Assembly: GCA_910574885.1 (NCBI GenBank)
Contig: CAJTDD010000017.1
Location: 1-64,000, forward strand
DNA length: 64,000 nt
DNA from: Lachnospiraceae bacterium
Lineage (GTDB): Bacteria > Bacillota > Clostridia > Lachnospirales > Lachnospiraceae
Direction of reading: 5' to 3'
Shown here piece after piece: positions 15,992-24,495 of the stretch (its first letter is position 1; each line of letters begins with the position of its first letter). A program made the position numbers and the translations under genes. The notes under the pieces were generated by a model. The model did no database searches and was not told the origin of the DNA. It was given only the letters and a program-made list of their open reading frames with translations.

Positions 15992-17323
15992 CTACATCCG
16001 ATGCAGGTATCTGCCGATTTCCCAATCTGTGACCTGTGTACGGTAATCCGCATACTCCTTCTCTTTTGCCTGAATATATTTTCTCGCTAAATCCTCCCCC
16101 AACACGGCCTGGATATAGCCATCTTTGGCAAATTCCTCCGACGCTTCCCGCAGGCTTCCCGGAAGCGCCTCGATTCCTGCCTCCCGGCGCTGTTCCTCTG
16201 TCATCTCAAAAATGTTGCAGTCAATACTCTTAGGCGGCACAATCTCATTCCTGATACCGTCAAGCCCCGCCGCCAGACATACCGCCAATGCAAGATAGGG
16301 ATTCGCCGCCGGGTCCGGGCTTCTAAGTTCCACCCGCGCACCAAGCCCCCTCGCCGCCGGGACTCTAAGCAGCGGCGTGCGGTTTTTGGCCGACCATGCA
16401 ATATAGACGGGAGCCTCATACCCCGGTATCAGCCTTTTATATGAATTCACAATAGGGTTTGTGATAAAACTAATCGCTTTCATATGTTTCACCAAACCGC
16501 CGATGAAATAGTACGCCTCCCGGCTCAGCCCCTTCTCATCCGCCCCGTCCGAAAACACATTCAGCCCGTCCCTGCTAAGGGACATATTGATATGCATCCC
16601 CGAGCCGCTGACCCCAAACTTAGGCTTGGGCATAAACGTAGCGTGAAGGCCGTGGCGCTTCGCAATCGTTTTCACCACCAGTTTAAACGTCATGATATTA
16701 TCCGCCGTCTTTAGCGCCTCGTCGTACTGGAAATCAATCTCATGCTGCGCAGGAGCCACCTCGTGATGGGACGCCTCAATCACGAATCCCATGTCCTCCA
16801 GCGTCAGCACCATATCCCGGCGTGCATTCTCCCCCAGATCCAGCGGTCCCAAATCAAAATACGTAGCGCTCTCATGGGAAAGGGTGGTGGGCCTGCCGTC
16901 CTCATCCGTATGGAACAGGAAGAACTCGCATTCTGGCCCTACCTGGAAATCATATCCCATAGCCTTTGCCTCCGACAGCACCTTTTTCAGGATATACCGC
17001 GGGTCACTCTCAAAGACCGTCCCGTCTGGCTTATATACATCGCAGATCAGCCGCGCAACCTTCCCTTGCTGCGGCCGCCACGGGAATATGGCAAATGTAT
17101 CCGTATCCGGGTACAAATACATATCCGACTCCTCGGCTCTGGCAAACCCTTCAATGGAAGAGCCGTCAAACATGACCTGATTATCCAGAGCCTTCTCTAA
17201 CTGGCTGGTAGTGACGGCAACATTCTTCATTGTCCCGAAGATATCCGTGAACTGCAAGCGGATAAACTCAACATCCTCTTCCTTTGCCATTTTCAAAATA
17301 TCCCGCTTTGTAAAATGATTCAT
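15992..17323 (-). CDS. glnA: Glutamine synthetase, type I
   Basis: A 443-aa GSI-alpha enzyme that forms glutamine from glutamate, ammonia and ATP. Signatures: [21 protein letters not shown] (about 50-70), the metal ligands in [12 protein letters not shown] and [11 protein letters not shown], the ATP-binding [19 protein letters not shown], and [21 protein letters not shown] near the C-terminus. There is no adenylylation-site insert typical of the beta type. The start follows AGGAGGAAGAATAGG. It is preceded by a strong promoter and hairpin-rich leader and followed after 19 bp by the ANTAR regulator. Confidence 0.96.
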   Translation of the reverse strand: MNHFTKRDILKMAKEEDVEFIRLQFTDIFGTMKNVAVTTSQLEKALDNQVMFDGSSIEGFARAEESDMYLYPDTDTFAIFPWRPQQGKVARLICDVYKPDGTVFESDPRYILKKVLSEAKAMGYDFQVGPECEFFLFHTDEDGRPTTLSHESATYFDLGPLDLGENARRDMVLTLEDMGFVIEASHHEVAPAQHEIDFQYDEALKTADNIMTFKLVVKTIAKRHGLHATFMPKPKFGVSGSGMHINMSLSRDGLNVFSDGADEKGLSREAYYFIGGLVKHMKAISFITNPIVNSYKRLIPGYEAPVYIAWSAKNRTPLLRVPAARGLGARVELRSPDPAANPYLALAVCLAAGLDGIRNEIVPPKSIDCNIFEMTEEQRREAGIEALPGSLREASEEFAKDGYIQAVLGEDLARKYIQAKEKEYADYRTQVTDWEIGRYLHRM

Positions 17324-17484
17324 CCTATTCTTCCTCCTAAATCGGCATATATCGAGTAGGGAAAAGCCTATCCCCTACTCACCGCGCGCCCCGTGCGCCG
17401 CCTTAGCGACATATTTCCTCTGCACAGGGCTGTGCATAAAAATGGGCGTTCTCATGCCTTGATGAAAACGCCCTTGTCTCTTCT
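17324..17484 (-). promoter_or_regulatory. Structured 5' leader of glnA, possible attenuator
   Basis: The leader of about 160 nt holds successive hairpins on the minus strand: GGGCGTTTTCAT-CAAGGC-ATGAGAACGCCC (17444-17473) followed by ATTTTTAT, TGCACA-GCCC-TGTGCA (17421-17436), a GC-rich GTCGC/GCGGC stem, and GAGTAGGG...CCCTACTC close to the start codon. The first is terminator-like and its loop has six bases. With an ANTAR gene downstream, antitermination control is plausible, but the loop lacks the usual leading A, so this remains inference. Confidence 0.5.
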
Positions 17485-17490
17485 TTGTTC

Positions 17491-17520
17491 ATTATAAAAT
17501 AAAGACAGGCACTTTGTCAA
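17491..17520 (-). promoter_or_regulatory. glnA promoter
   Basis: Minus-strand TTGACA (17515-17520), 18-bp spacer and TATAAT (17491-17496): both hexamers are perfect sigma-A consensus. Transcription should begin about 160 bases before glnA. Confidence 0.75.
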
Positions 17521-17588
17521 CGTGACAAAATGCCCAAGTTTCATAGATATCTGCCTATGATCACTGTTCACACCTACGGTAGAAAACC

Positions 17589-17804
17589 TTACGCATCTTC
17601 CTCCGTCCAGCATCCGTCCTCAGACTGGACATAAGAATTCCCGTTATTATTGCCGCAGTTGATGCCTCTCTTAATCGGAGCAAGGAAGAATCCCTTGATT
17701 ACCCCAAAAAGGATGCAGCACAGAATCACCAGCGCCTTCTCCGCAGGCGTCCAGTCCCTTGCAAAAAAATCCTTAATACCTTCCCATATGTCTCTCATCA
17801 TCAA
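17589..17804 (-). CDS. Small single-pass membrane protein, unknown
   Basis: A 71-aa protein with a good ribosome-binding site (AGGAGGATTTGATG). Residues 1-22 are amphipathic and charged (DIWEGIKDFFARDWTP). One membrane helix follows (about 24-42, KALVILCCILFGVIKGFFLA), then a polar, Asn/Gly/Glu-rich tail ending CWTEEDA. Similar short proteins recur in Lachnospiraceae beside unrelated genes; no function is known to me. It is transcribed alone, upstream of the glnA promoter and divergent from pduL. Confidence 0.65.
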   Translation of the reverse strand: MMMRDIWEGIKDFFARDWTPAEKALVILCCILFGVIKGFFLAPIKRGINCGNNNGNSYVQSEDGCWTEEDA

Positions 17805-17953
17805 ATCCTCCTGTCTGTTTTATTCTGCATACAGTTCCTGACACCTATTATATGTCATTTTCCGTCAAAATGGAAGCCATGCGTTGAAAAAACGCTTCAT
17901 GTTTGCTAAAATAAGTTACGGTTTTGATTATTTACGAATGAGGTGATTGAATT

Positions 17954-18598
17954 ATGGGACTTGCAATCCCAATCGAGACAAGCGCGCGCCACATCCACCT
18001 GTGCCGCGAAGATTTTGATATTCTGTTCGGAGAGGGGAAAGAACTGACCTTCAAGGCTTCTTTAAGCCAGCCGGGACAATACGTCTGCGAGGAACGCCTT
18101 GCCGTGAGAGGACCTAAGTCTTCCTTTGAAAATGTTGCTGTCTTAGGGCCTTTCCGAAAAGAGACTCAGGTAGAGATATCCATGACAGACTCAAGGAAGC
18201 TGGGAATCCCTGGCGTGATCCGCCAGTCCGGGGACACGGCGGATACCCCCGGCTGTATCTTAGAAGGCCCTAACGGAAGCATCGAACTAAGCCACGGCGT
18301 TATCGTCGCCAAGCGCCATATCCACATGACTCCGGTCCAGGCAATCCAGTTGAACGTCAAAGACAATGACGAGGTGTTCGTGATTATGGAGAGTTATGAA
18401 CGCTCCCTGATTTTTGCCGACGTGGTCGTCCGTGTCCATCCGGATTTCGCCTTGGCAATGCATGTCGATACCGATGAGGCGAATGCATTTGCCAATGAAA
18501 ATAATCCCACAGGCGCGCTCCTCAAGCTGTTCGGAGGACGAACCTATAATCTGCAAAAATGGGCAGAAGAACTGCAGAGCGGGATTCATCGGTTTTAA
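17954..18598 (+). CDS. pduL: Phosphate acyltransferase PduL (phosphotransacetylase)
   Basis: A 214-aa PduL-family enzyme that exchanges CoA for phosphate on acetyl- or propionyl-CoA, feeding acyl-phosphate to acetate kinase for ATP. Two PduL domains are visible: the first with ARHIHLCREDFDILFG and the second with AKRHIHMTPVQA and AMHVDTDEANA; their histidines bind the two zinc ions. There is no N-terminal microcompartment-targeting peptide and no other pdu/eut genes nearby, so it should be the housekeeping, cytoplasmic form that replaces Pta. Start preceded by GAGGTGATTGAATT. Confidence 0.9.
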   Translation: MGLAIPIETSARHIHLCREDFDILFGEGKELTFKASLSQPGQYVCEERLAVRGPKSSFENVAVLGPFRKETQVEISMTDSRKLGIPGVIRQSGDTADTPGCILEGPNGSIELSHGVIVAKRHIHMTPVQAIQLNVKDNDEVFVIMESYERSLIFADVVVRVHPDFALAMHVDTDEANAFANENNPTGALLKLFGGRTYNLQKWAEELQSGIHRF

Positions 18599-18630
18599 CC
18601 CAAAAGAGCCGCAGATTACGGCTCTTTTGC
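18599..18630. terminator. Bidirectional terminator between pduL and the TM1266-like gene
   Basis: AAAAGAGCCG-CAGATTA-CGGCTCTTTT, perfect stem with A and T tracts on both sides. It overlaps the last codons and stop of the minus-strand gene, so it serves both converging transcripts. Confidence 0.8.
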
Positions 18631-18864
18631 GGTCAAGGTCTTTGCGCCGACCCCTTTTAACATCCCTAATTTCCCCGACAAAGAGCTGGTGGCATCCCCA
18701 GGCGCATCCAAGACTACGCTGATGATGGATATTCCACGCTCTCTGTAGGGAATTCCCATGCGCCCGATGACATACTGTCGGTATTCGTGGAGCAGCCCGT
18801 TTACCTCCCCTGCCGCTTCTTCGTCTTTGACCATGATACTGATGACTGATACCCTGCTTTCCAT
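18616..18864 (-). CDS. TM1266-family iron-only hydrogenase system putative regulator
   Basis: An 82-aa ACT-like/NikR-C-like single-domain protein (ESRVSVISIMVKDEEAAGEVN, IGRMGIPYRERGISIISVV, then LSGKLGMLKGVGAKTL), the pattern of the TM1266 family, which usually sits with the HydE/HydF/HydG maturases of [FeFe]-hydrogenase. Here no maturase is adjacent; the hydrogenase structural gene is about 10 kb away. It lacks a DNA-binding domain, so it would act through a partner. Co-directional with the deacetylase gene upstream (31-bp gap). Confidence 0.85.
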   Translation of the reverse strand: MESRVSVISIMVKDEEAAGEVNGLLHEYRQYVIGRMGIPYRERGISIISVVLDAPGDATSSLSGKLGMLKGVGAKTLTAKEP

Positions 18865-18895
18865 TTCCTTTATCCTTTCTTGCCTAATGCTTTTT

Positions 18896-19684
18896 CTATC
18901 GTCTCTGCTTCTTCTTTAACTGACGCCCCGCTGCGTCCAGATAATACCCTTTCTTATAAATCAATTCCGACACCGGAACCATCTCATATCCTTTCTTTTC
19001 AAGCTCTGTCAGCAGTCCGTCCAGCGCGTCCGCCGTATACTTCGCTCCGTTGTGCAGAAGGATAATCGCCCCGTTCTTTAGATCCTTGCATCCCAAGACG
19101 GTCTCGATGATATTTTCTACACCATACTCCTTCCAGTCCAGGCTATTGACCGACCACTGGATCGGATAATACCCGCACGCCTGTATGCCGCGGATTACGT
19201 CGTCGTCATAATTGTCATATGGTACGCGGAACAGCCGCATCTCCACCTCAGCCAGTTCCAGAACCTTCTCATGGACAGACAACACCTCCTGCTTTACCTC
19301 TTCCTTCCCAAGCCCGATCATGCTCCTATGGGTCTCACTGTGGTTGGCAAGGTCATGCCCCGCCTCTTTGATTGCCCGGACATCCTCCGGATATTTTCCC
19401 ACCCAGCCGCCCGTCATGAAAAAGGTCGCCCGCACATGATGCTTCTCTAAAATCTCCAGAATTCTTGCGGTATCCTCGTTGCCCCAGGCAGCGTCAAAGG
19501 TCAGCGCCACCTTCTTTTCCTTCATTTCCACGGAACAGATGGGCATCTCTTTTCCGTTGACATTGCCGGAAACCGTGGAGTAGCTGGAAATATATTGAAA
19601 TGAACCAACAAGGGCAGCAACCAGGGCCAGCAGGAAAATCCCGCGATTTCTCCACTTTTTCCTTTTTTCTACATTCATAGACAC
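18896..19684 (-). CDS. Polysaccharide deacetylase (PdaB/NodB-like), membrane anchored
   Basis: A 262-aa protein with an N-terminal membrane anchor (about 12-30) and a NodB-homology domain. Motifs: KVALTFDAAWGNEDT (catalytic and metal aspartates), the metal histidines in DLANHSETH around residue 137, a RVPYDNYDDDV segment in place of the usual RPPxG motif, and IILLHNGAKYTADAL near the end. It probably removes acetyl groups from peptidoglycan or a related glycan outside the membrane. The AAWGNEDT sequence matches the PdaB-type subfamily (linked to sporulation in bacilli). Likely co-transcribed with the TM1266-like gene. Confidence 0.88.
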   Translation of the reverse strand: MSMNVEKRKKWRNRGIFLLALVAALVGSFQYISSYSTVSGNVNGKEMPICSVEMKEKKVALTFDAAWGNEDTARILEILEKHHVRATFFMTGGWVGKYPEDVRAIKEAGHDLANHSETHRSMIGLGKEEVKQEVLSVHEKVLELAEVEMRLFRVPYDNYDDDVIRGIQACGYYPIQWSVNSLDWKEYGVENIIETVLGCKDLKNGAIILLHNGAKYTADALDGLLTELEKKGYEMVPVSELIYKKGYYLDAAGRQLKKKQRR

Positions 19685-19890
19685 AACTCCGGATATACGT
19701 CTTTACAGACAGTATATGCCGGGGCGGGGGAAGAAATACTTTTCATCCGGACCGGGTGCTGCCGTACGGCGCTATCAAAATTATACTACATTATCCCTAT
19801 TCTCTCCACAGATATTTGTGGTATACTAATATTATTACCAATACAAAATAAAGGAGCCGGGGATTCGTTTCCCTTTCATGACAAATACCT

Positions 19891-20943
19891 ATGAAAAACT
19901 TCCTTCGCAACATCTCGTACACACTTATCATGCTTGCCCTGGCAACCGGGCTTGCTTTCCTATTCTTTCATTTTGGCCAGGATAATACCGCCAATATTGC
20001 ATTTGTCTACATCCTCGCCCTCATCCTGATTGCCAGATGGACCACCGGATACCTGTACGGCATCCTCTCTTCCCTGTTCTGCGTAGTCTTTATCAACGGA
20101 TGCTTCACCTATCCGTTCTTCGAGATTAACTTTACCATGAGCGGATACCCGGTTACATTCGTCTGCATGCTGATCATCACCATCACCACCAGCGCCATGA
20201 CCACGAAGCTCACCCGGCAGGATGAAATGATTGCCGAGCGGGAACGGAAACTGAACGAAGCAGAAAAAGAGCGGATCCGGGCAAACCTCCTGCGGGCCAT
20301 CTCCCATGACCTGCGTACCCCGCTGACCAGCATTATCGGCTCTTCCGCATCTTACATTGAAAACCACGACGAACTGGATTCCTCCGAAAAGCTAGAGCTG
20401 ATTACCACCATCCACGACGACGCAAACTGGCTTCTGAACATGGTAGAAAACCTTCTGTCCGTCACACGTATCCAAAACGACGGGCACAAGGTCACTAAAG
20501 AGCCGGAGCTGGTGGAAGAAGTGGTTTCCGAAGCAATCGACAGGCTAGAAAAACGGCTGCCAGGCGCCGCCATCAACGTATCGGCGCCCGACGAAATGCT
20601 GATGATTCCCATGGACTTCCTTCTCATCGAGCAAGTCCTGATTAACCTTCTGGAAAATGCCTTAGTTCATTCTGAAAGCACCCAGCCGGCGGAACTAATC
20701 ATTACAAACGACGGGCCTACCGTAACATTTCACGTTATCGACCATGGAAAAGGGATTAAAACCTCCGCGCTGCCAGACATTTTCAGCGGTAAATACGACA
20801 GTTCCCTTGCCTCGGATACCAAGCGGGGCATGGGCATTGGCTTATCCATCTGCCGCACCATCGTACAAGCACACGGCGGGACGATTACGGCCCACAATCA
20901 TGAAAACGGCGCTGAATTTGCATTTTCCCTTCCAATCATGTAA
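19891..20943 (+). CDS. KdpD-like sensor histidine kinase (short form)
   Basis: A 350-aa kinase. It has four membrane helices in residues 5-105 (DUF4118, the KdpD transmembrane module), a linker coil, a HisKA domain with the phospho-acceptor in AISHDLRTPLTSI (about residue 146), an N box EQVLINLLENALVH and G boxes HGKGIK and GMGIGLSICRTIV. It lacks the N-terminal KdpD and USP domains of true KdpD (about 900 aa). The response regulator follows 24 bp later. No kdpFABC genes are in the window, so its signal may not be potassium. It starts with ATG at 19891 after an unusually weak ribosome-binding site. Confidence 0.85.
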   Translation: MKNFLRNISYTLIMLALATGLAFLFFHFGQDNTANIAFVYILALILIARWTTGYLYGILSSLFCVVFINGCFTYPFFEINFTMSGYPVTFVCMLIITITTSAMTTKLTRQDEMIAERERKLNEAEKERIRANLLRAISHDLRTPLTSIIGSSASYIENHDELDSSEKLELITTIHDDANWLLNMVENLLSVTRIQNDGHKVTKEPELVEEVVSEAIDRLEKRLPGAAINVSAPDEMLMIPMDFLLIEQVLINLLENALVHSESTQPAELIITNDGPTVTFHVIDHGKGIKTSALPDIFSGKYDSSLASDTKRGMGIGLSICRTIVQAHGGTITAHNHENGAEFAFSLPIM

Positions 20944-20967
20944 AGTAAGGACAAAGGAGAACAATTT

Positions 20968-21687
20968 ATGGCAACTCCAAACTATACCGTATTAATCATC
21001 GAAGACGAAAAAAACATCTCTGACTTCATGTCAAAAGCATTAAAATCCAACGGCTACCGGGTCATCACTGCCGTTTCCGGAAAAGCGGGGCTGTCCCTCA
21101 TCAGCTCCCAATGTCCGGATATCATACTTCTTGACTTAGGGCTTCCTGACATCGAAGGAAATGACGTGATTACTTCCGTGCGCAAATGGACGAGCTGCCC
21201 AATCATCGTGGTCTCTGCCCGGACAGGCGAACGGGACAAAGTTTCCGCCCTGGACCTGGGCGCAGACGATTACATCACCAAGCCCTTCGGCACGCCCGAG
21301 ATGCTGGCAAGAATCCGTGCCTCCCTGCGCCACAGCAACCGGATGGACTCCAATTCCGCCCTGTACATCCGCCCCTACCGCTGCCGGGGGCTTCTGCTGG
21401 ATTTCGATAAACGGATGCTTACCGTGGACGGCAAAGAGATTCACCTGACACAGATTGAGTACAAAATCGTCGCCTTTCTTGCCCGAAATTCAGGCAAAGT
21501 CATGACGTACTCCGCAATCATGTCAAATGTATGGGGACCATTTACCGGAGATAACAATCGGATCCTGCGGGTCAATATGGCGAACATACGCCGTAAAATT
21601 GAACAGAACCCTTCAAAGCCTCAATTTCTGTTCACGGAAGTGGGCGTCGGATACCGGATGCGGGAGGATGAAAATGAGTTATGCTAA
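20968..21687 (+). CDS. KdpE-like OmpR-family response regulator
   Basis: A 239-aa regulator. The receiver domain (about 1-120) has phospho-acceptor D in IILLDLGLPD (about residue 55), the acidic pair IIEDEKN and the lysine in ADDYITKPFG. The winged-helix DNA-binding domain (about 145-235) has HLTQIEYKIVAFLARNSGKV and VNMANIRRKIE. Ribosome-binding site AAAGGAGAA. Forms an operon with the KdpD-like kinase. Targets unknown. Confidence 0.9.
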   Translation: MATPNYTVLIIEDEKNISDFMSKALKSNGYRVITAVSGKAGLSLISSQCPDIILLDLGLPDIEGNDVITSVRKWTSCPIIVVSARTGERDKVSALDLGADDYITKPFGTPEMLARIRASLRHSNRMDSNSALYIRPYRCRGLLLDFDKRMLTVDGKEIHLTQIEYKIVAFLARNSGKVMTYSAIMSNVWGPFTGDNNRILRVNMANIRRKIEQNPSKPQFLFTEVGVGYRMREDENELC

Positions 21688-21789
21688 TTTTTTGTTAAAA
21701 GTTTATCTATACACTGTATCATCAGCCCGTTATCTGTTAGAATATACAGGAAGGTGGCATATCGTATAAGCCTCATTCATTATTCTCTC

Positions 21790-21828
21790 AAAAGAGGATG
21801 CGTCTCTCCCAAGGCGCATCCTCTTTTT
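21790..21828. terminator. Bidirectional terminator after kdpE-like gene
   Basis: AAAGAGGATGCGTC...GGCGCATCCTCTTTTT, an 11-bp stem with A and T tracts. It also ends the converging iminopeptidase transcript. Confidence 0.8.
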
Positions 21829-21834
21829 AACAAA

Positions 21835-22719
21835 TTAATCGTTGGCATTCAGCCACTCCTTCATCAATTCCACATACCTGTCCGTATCTTCCACGAAACA
21901 CATATGTCTGCAGGTGCGGAACAGCTCCCATCTGGAATTGGGTATCCTGTCATACATATATTTTGCAATATAAGGCGTACACAGATCATTGCCCCCGTTA
22001 ATCACCAGCGTCGGCTCTTTAATATCCTTTAACTGCTCCGTCACATCATAATCCTTCAATGTTCCCAGCGGCGTATACTCATTGGGCCCCCAGCCAACAA
22101 CATAGGACTCGCCGCCCTTTTTCACAGGACGCCTCAGGCATTCCGGCGACTCTTCCGTAACCGCCCCTGCAGCATGGCGAAGCATGTACTCAGTCTCTGC
22201 CGCAACATAAGCCGGGTCACTGTAATCGTTGGAAGAGGTCGCTTTCTCAATCGCATCCTGCATCTCCTGAGGCAACTCCTTAATCATTCTATGCTGCTCA
22301 ATCCCCCACATCCAGGACGCGGGAAGCGTACTGGACAGAATCAGGCTCTTTAACCCTTCCGGTTTCCGGTTGCAGACATAGTCCAAAAGCTGCATTCCGC
22401 CCCAAGACTGCCCCAGAAGATGAATCTCGTCAAGCCCAAGATGCTCCCTCAGCGCAACCAGCTCGTCAATCCAAGTCTTCGCATTCCACAGGTCAGGCCG
22501 GTTCTCAACATAGGATTCCCCGCAGCCAATCTGGTCATACATGATGAGTTCGCGCCCGTCTTCCTCTGCAAGACGGTCAAGCACCTCAAAATAATTGTGT
22601 GTTGACCCCGGCCCGCCGTGCAGCAGCACCAACGGTTTCTTATTGCCTGTCGTCTTCCCCACAATACGATAATATGTCTTATACTCCAGATAAGGCATAT
22701 ATCCTTCTCTAATCTCCAT
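21835..22719 (-). CDS. Proline iminopeptidase (S33 alpha/beta hydrolase)
   Basis: A 294-aa enzyme that releases N-terminal proline from peptides. Motifs: oxyanion-hole LLHGGPGSTHNYFE (about residue 32), nucleophile serine in LLGQSWGGMQLL (about 105), acid in INGGNDLCTPY and histidine in RTCRHMCFVED near the C-terminus. The start MEIREGYMPYLEYK follows AAGGAGGCTTTAGGATT; the 33 upstream in-frame residues do not look like protein. It would supply free proline to the proline-reductase pathway encoded further along. Monocistronic. Confidence 0.88.
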   Translation of the reverse strand: MEIREGYMPYLEYKTYYRIVGKTTGNKKPLVLLHGGPGSTHNYFEVLDRLAEEDGRELIMYDQIGCGESYVENRPDLWNAKTWIDELVALREHLGLDEIHLLGQSWGGMQLLDYVCNRKPEGLKSLILSSTLPASWMWGIEQHRMIKELPQEMQDAIEKATSSNDYSDPAYVAAETEYMLRHAAGAVTEESPECLRRPVKKGGESYVVGWGPNEYTPLGTLKDYDVTEQLKDIKEPTLVINGGNDLCTPYIAKYMYDRIPNSRWELFRTCRHMCFVEDTDRYVELMKEWLNAND

Positions 22720-22820
22720 AATCCTAAAGCCTCCTTTTGACTTTATGTATTTTCCTCCATTATAAAGAATATTTAGACAATTATCAATATATGAAATTCT
22801 GCAATTTATGCTTGACACAA

Positions 22821-22876
22821 GTACGAAATCAGACTATACTATCAACTATGCCACATCGAGTACGAAATCAGACTGG
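22821..22876 (+). repeat. Direct repeat AGTACGAAATCAGACT
   Basis: Two exact 16-bp copies 40 bp apart in the gap between the iminopeptidase and the ABC operon. They could be a regulatory-protein binding pair for the iminopeptidase promoter or a leftover of a mobile repeat. A terminator-like stem (GCGGCA...TGCCGC followed by TTTATTT on the plus strand) follows at about 22932-22962. Confidence 0.4.
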
Positions 22877-22960
22877 CAAACCGCAGAAAGCAGTACCACT
22901 ATGCATAGGCAAACCATTCACAGAAAAGTTTGCGGCACCCTAAAAAGGATGCCGCTTTAT

Positions 22961-23788
22961 TTATAATATTTTCGATAAGAAATCTTGAAGCCTCGGCTCC
23001 TTAGGGTTTCCGAAGAACTCCTCCGGGCATCCTTCCTCCTTAATCTGCCCTTCGTCCATGAATACCACCCGGTTCGCCACTTCCCTTGCAAACCCCATCT
23101 CATGAGTGACCACCACCATGGTCATCCCGTCGCCGGCAAGCTGTTTCATCAGTTCTAACACCTCGCCTACCATCTCAGGATCCAGCGCGGACGTCGGCTC
23201 GTCAAACAGAATCACATCCGGGTCCATGGCAAGAGAACGCACAATGGCAATCCTCTGCTTCTGTCCGCCGGACAGTGTAGACGGATAAACATCCGCCTTA
23301 TCCTCCAGGCCAATCCTCTGTAAAAGCGCCATGGCCTTCTCCCTTACTTCACGCTTAATCTGCTCACTGTCCTGGGTGACAGGAAGCAACTCCTTCTTAC
23401 TGCTGCCCCGAAACAGATTGCCAAAACGAGTCAGGCTATTCTCCCGTTTTACCTTTTTCAAATCCTGGCGCCGTAAATATACCGGAGCCATCATAATATT
23501 CTGCAGCACAGTCTTATTGTTAAACAGGTTAAAATGCTGGAACACCATGCCCATATGCCTGCGGTGTACATTGATATCCACGCTCATATCTGCAATATCC
23601 ACACCATTGAACACAATACTGCCTCCGGTTGGGTCCTCCATACAGTTCAGGCAACGCAAAAACGTACTCTTTCCAGACCCGGAAGGCCCGATTACCGCCA
23701 CAATGTCACCTTTATTGATGGTAATGTCGATTCCCTTGAGAACCTCCACATCCCCAAAGCTCTTCCTGAGATTAATTACGTCTATCAC
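22961..23788 (-). CDS. Polar amino-acid ABC transporter ATPase
   Basis: A 275-aa GlnQ/HisP-type ATPase. Walker [10 protein letters not shown] (about 34), Q-loop MVFQHFNLF, signature LSGGQKQR, Walker [13 protein letters not shown] and H-loop VVTHEMG are all intact. It is about 30 residues longer than typical GlnQ because of a charged insert (about 105-145, [14 protein letters not shown]...[10 protein letters not shown]) between the Q-loop and signature, facing the helical subdomain. It overlaps the permease gene by 17 bp. Confidence 0.92.
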   Translation of the reverse strand: MIDVINLRKSFGDVEVLKGIDITINKGDIVAVIGPSGSGKSTFLRCLNCMEDPTGGSIVFNGVDIADMSVDINVHRRHMGMVFQHFNLFNNKTVLQNIMMAPVYLRRQDLKKVKRENSLTRFGNLFRGSSKKELLPVTQDSEQIKREVREKAMALLQRIGLEDKADVYPSTLSGGQKQRIAIVRSLAMDPDVILFDEPTSALDPEMVGEVLELMKQLAGDGMTMVVVTHEMGFAREVANRVVFMDEGQIKEEGCPEEFFGNPKEPRLQDFLSKIL

Positions 23789-24482
23789 TCTTCTTCAAGC
23801 TCCTTTCCATCAATTTCACAAGCAGCGAAATAAGCAGCACCAACACGATATAAATCAGCGCCATCACCAGATAAGGAACCATGAACTCATAACTGTTGCT
23901 TCCAATATAGTTAAACGCCACGTACAAATCCGCCGCCCCCACAAAACTAACAACCGACGTCTCCTTAATCAGGGAAATGAACTCATTTCCCAAGGTAGGG
24001 AGAATATTCTTGACCGCCTGCGGAATGACGATTTTCGTCATACTCACGCCGAAGCCCAATCCAACGGCCCGGCCCGCCTCCATCTGTCCCGGGTCAACCG
24101 ACTGAATCCCGCTGCGCATGATTTCAGATATGTACGCGCCGCTGTTCAGCCCAAACACCAACATAGCGACCTGGACGCCCGTAATCTTCCATCCGATAAT
24201 CGGAAGAAGCACATAGTAGAACACAAGCAGCTGAACGACAATGGGCGTCCCGCGGAACAGCGCCACATAGAAGCTGCAGATTCCATTTAAAACCCTTGGA
24301 AGCGCTTTATACTTAGGCAAGACCCGCACAGTTGCAATCACCGTCCCAATCAGGATACCGATGAGCAGGCCTGCCACGGCAATCAGCAACGTATTCTGTA
24401 ACCCTTCGAGAACCTTGACATAGCCGCCTTCTTCCAGAAAAATCTCTAAAAACTTATTTACTTTCTGATCAAAATTCCCCAT
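23772..24482 (-). CDS. Polar amino-acid ABC transporter permease
   Basis: A 236-aa HisM/GlnP-type permease with about five membrane helices. The EAA loop that contacts the ATPase is visible as [30 protein letters not shown] (about residues 132-161), and the N-terminal [20 protein letters not shown] is typical. One permease gene suggests a homodimer. It lies between the binding-protein gene (13-bp gap) and the ATPase gene (overlap), so the operon order is binding protein, permease, ATPase. Confidence 0.92.
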   Translation of the reverse strand: MGNFDQKVNKFLEIFLEEGGYVKVLEGLQNTLLIAVAGLLIGILIGTVIATVRVLPKYKALPRVLNGICSFYVALFRGTPIVVQLLVFYYVLLPIIGWKITGVQVAMLVFGLNSGAYISEIMRSGIQSVDPGQMEAGRAVGLGFGVSMTKIVIPQAVKNILPTLGNEFISLIKETSVVSFVGAADLYVAFNYIGSNSYEFMVPYLVMALIYIVLVLLISLLVKLMERSLKKSDRRN

Positions 24483-24495
24483 AATTTACGATATC

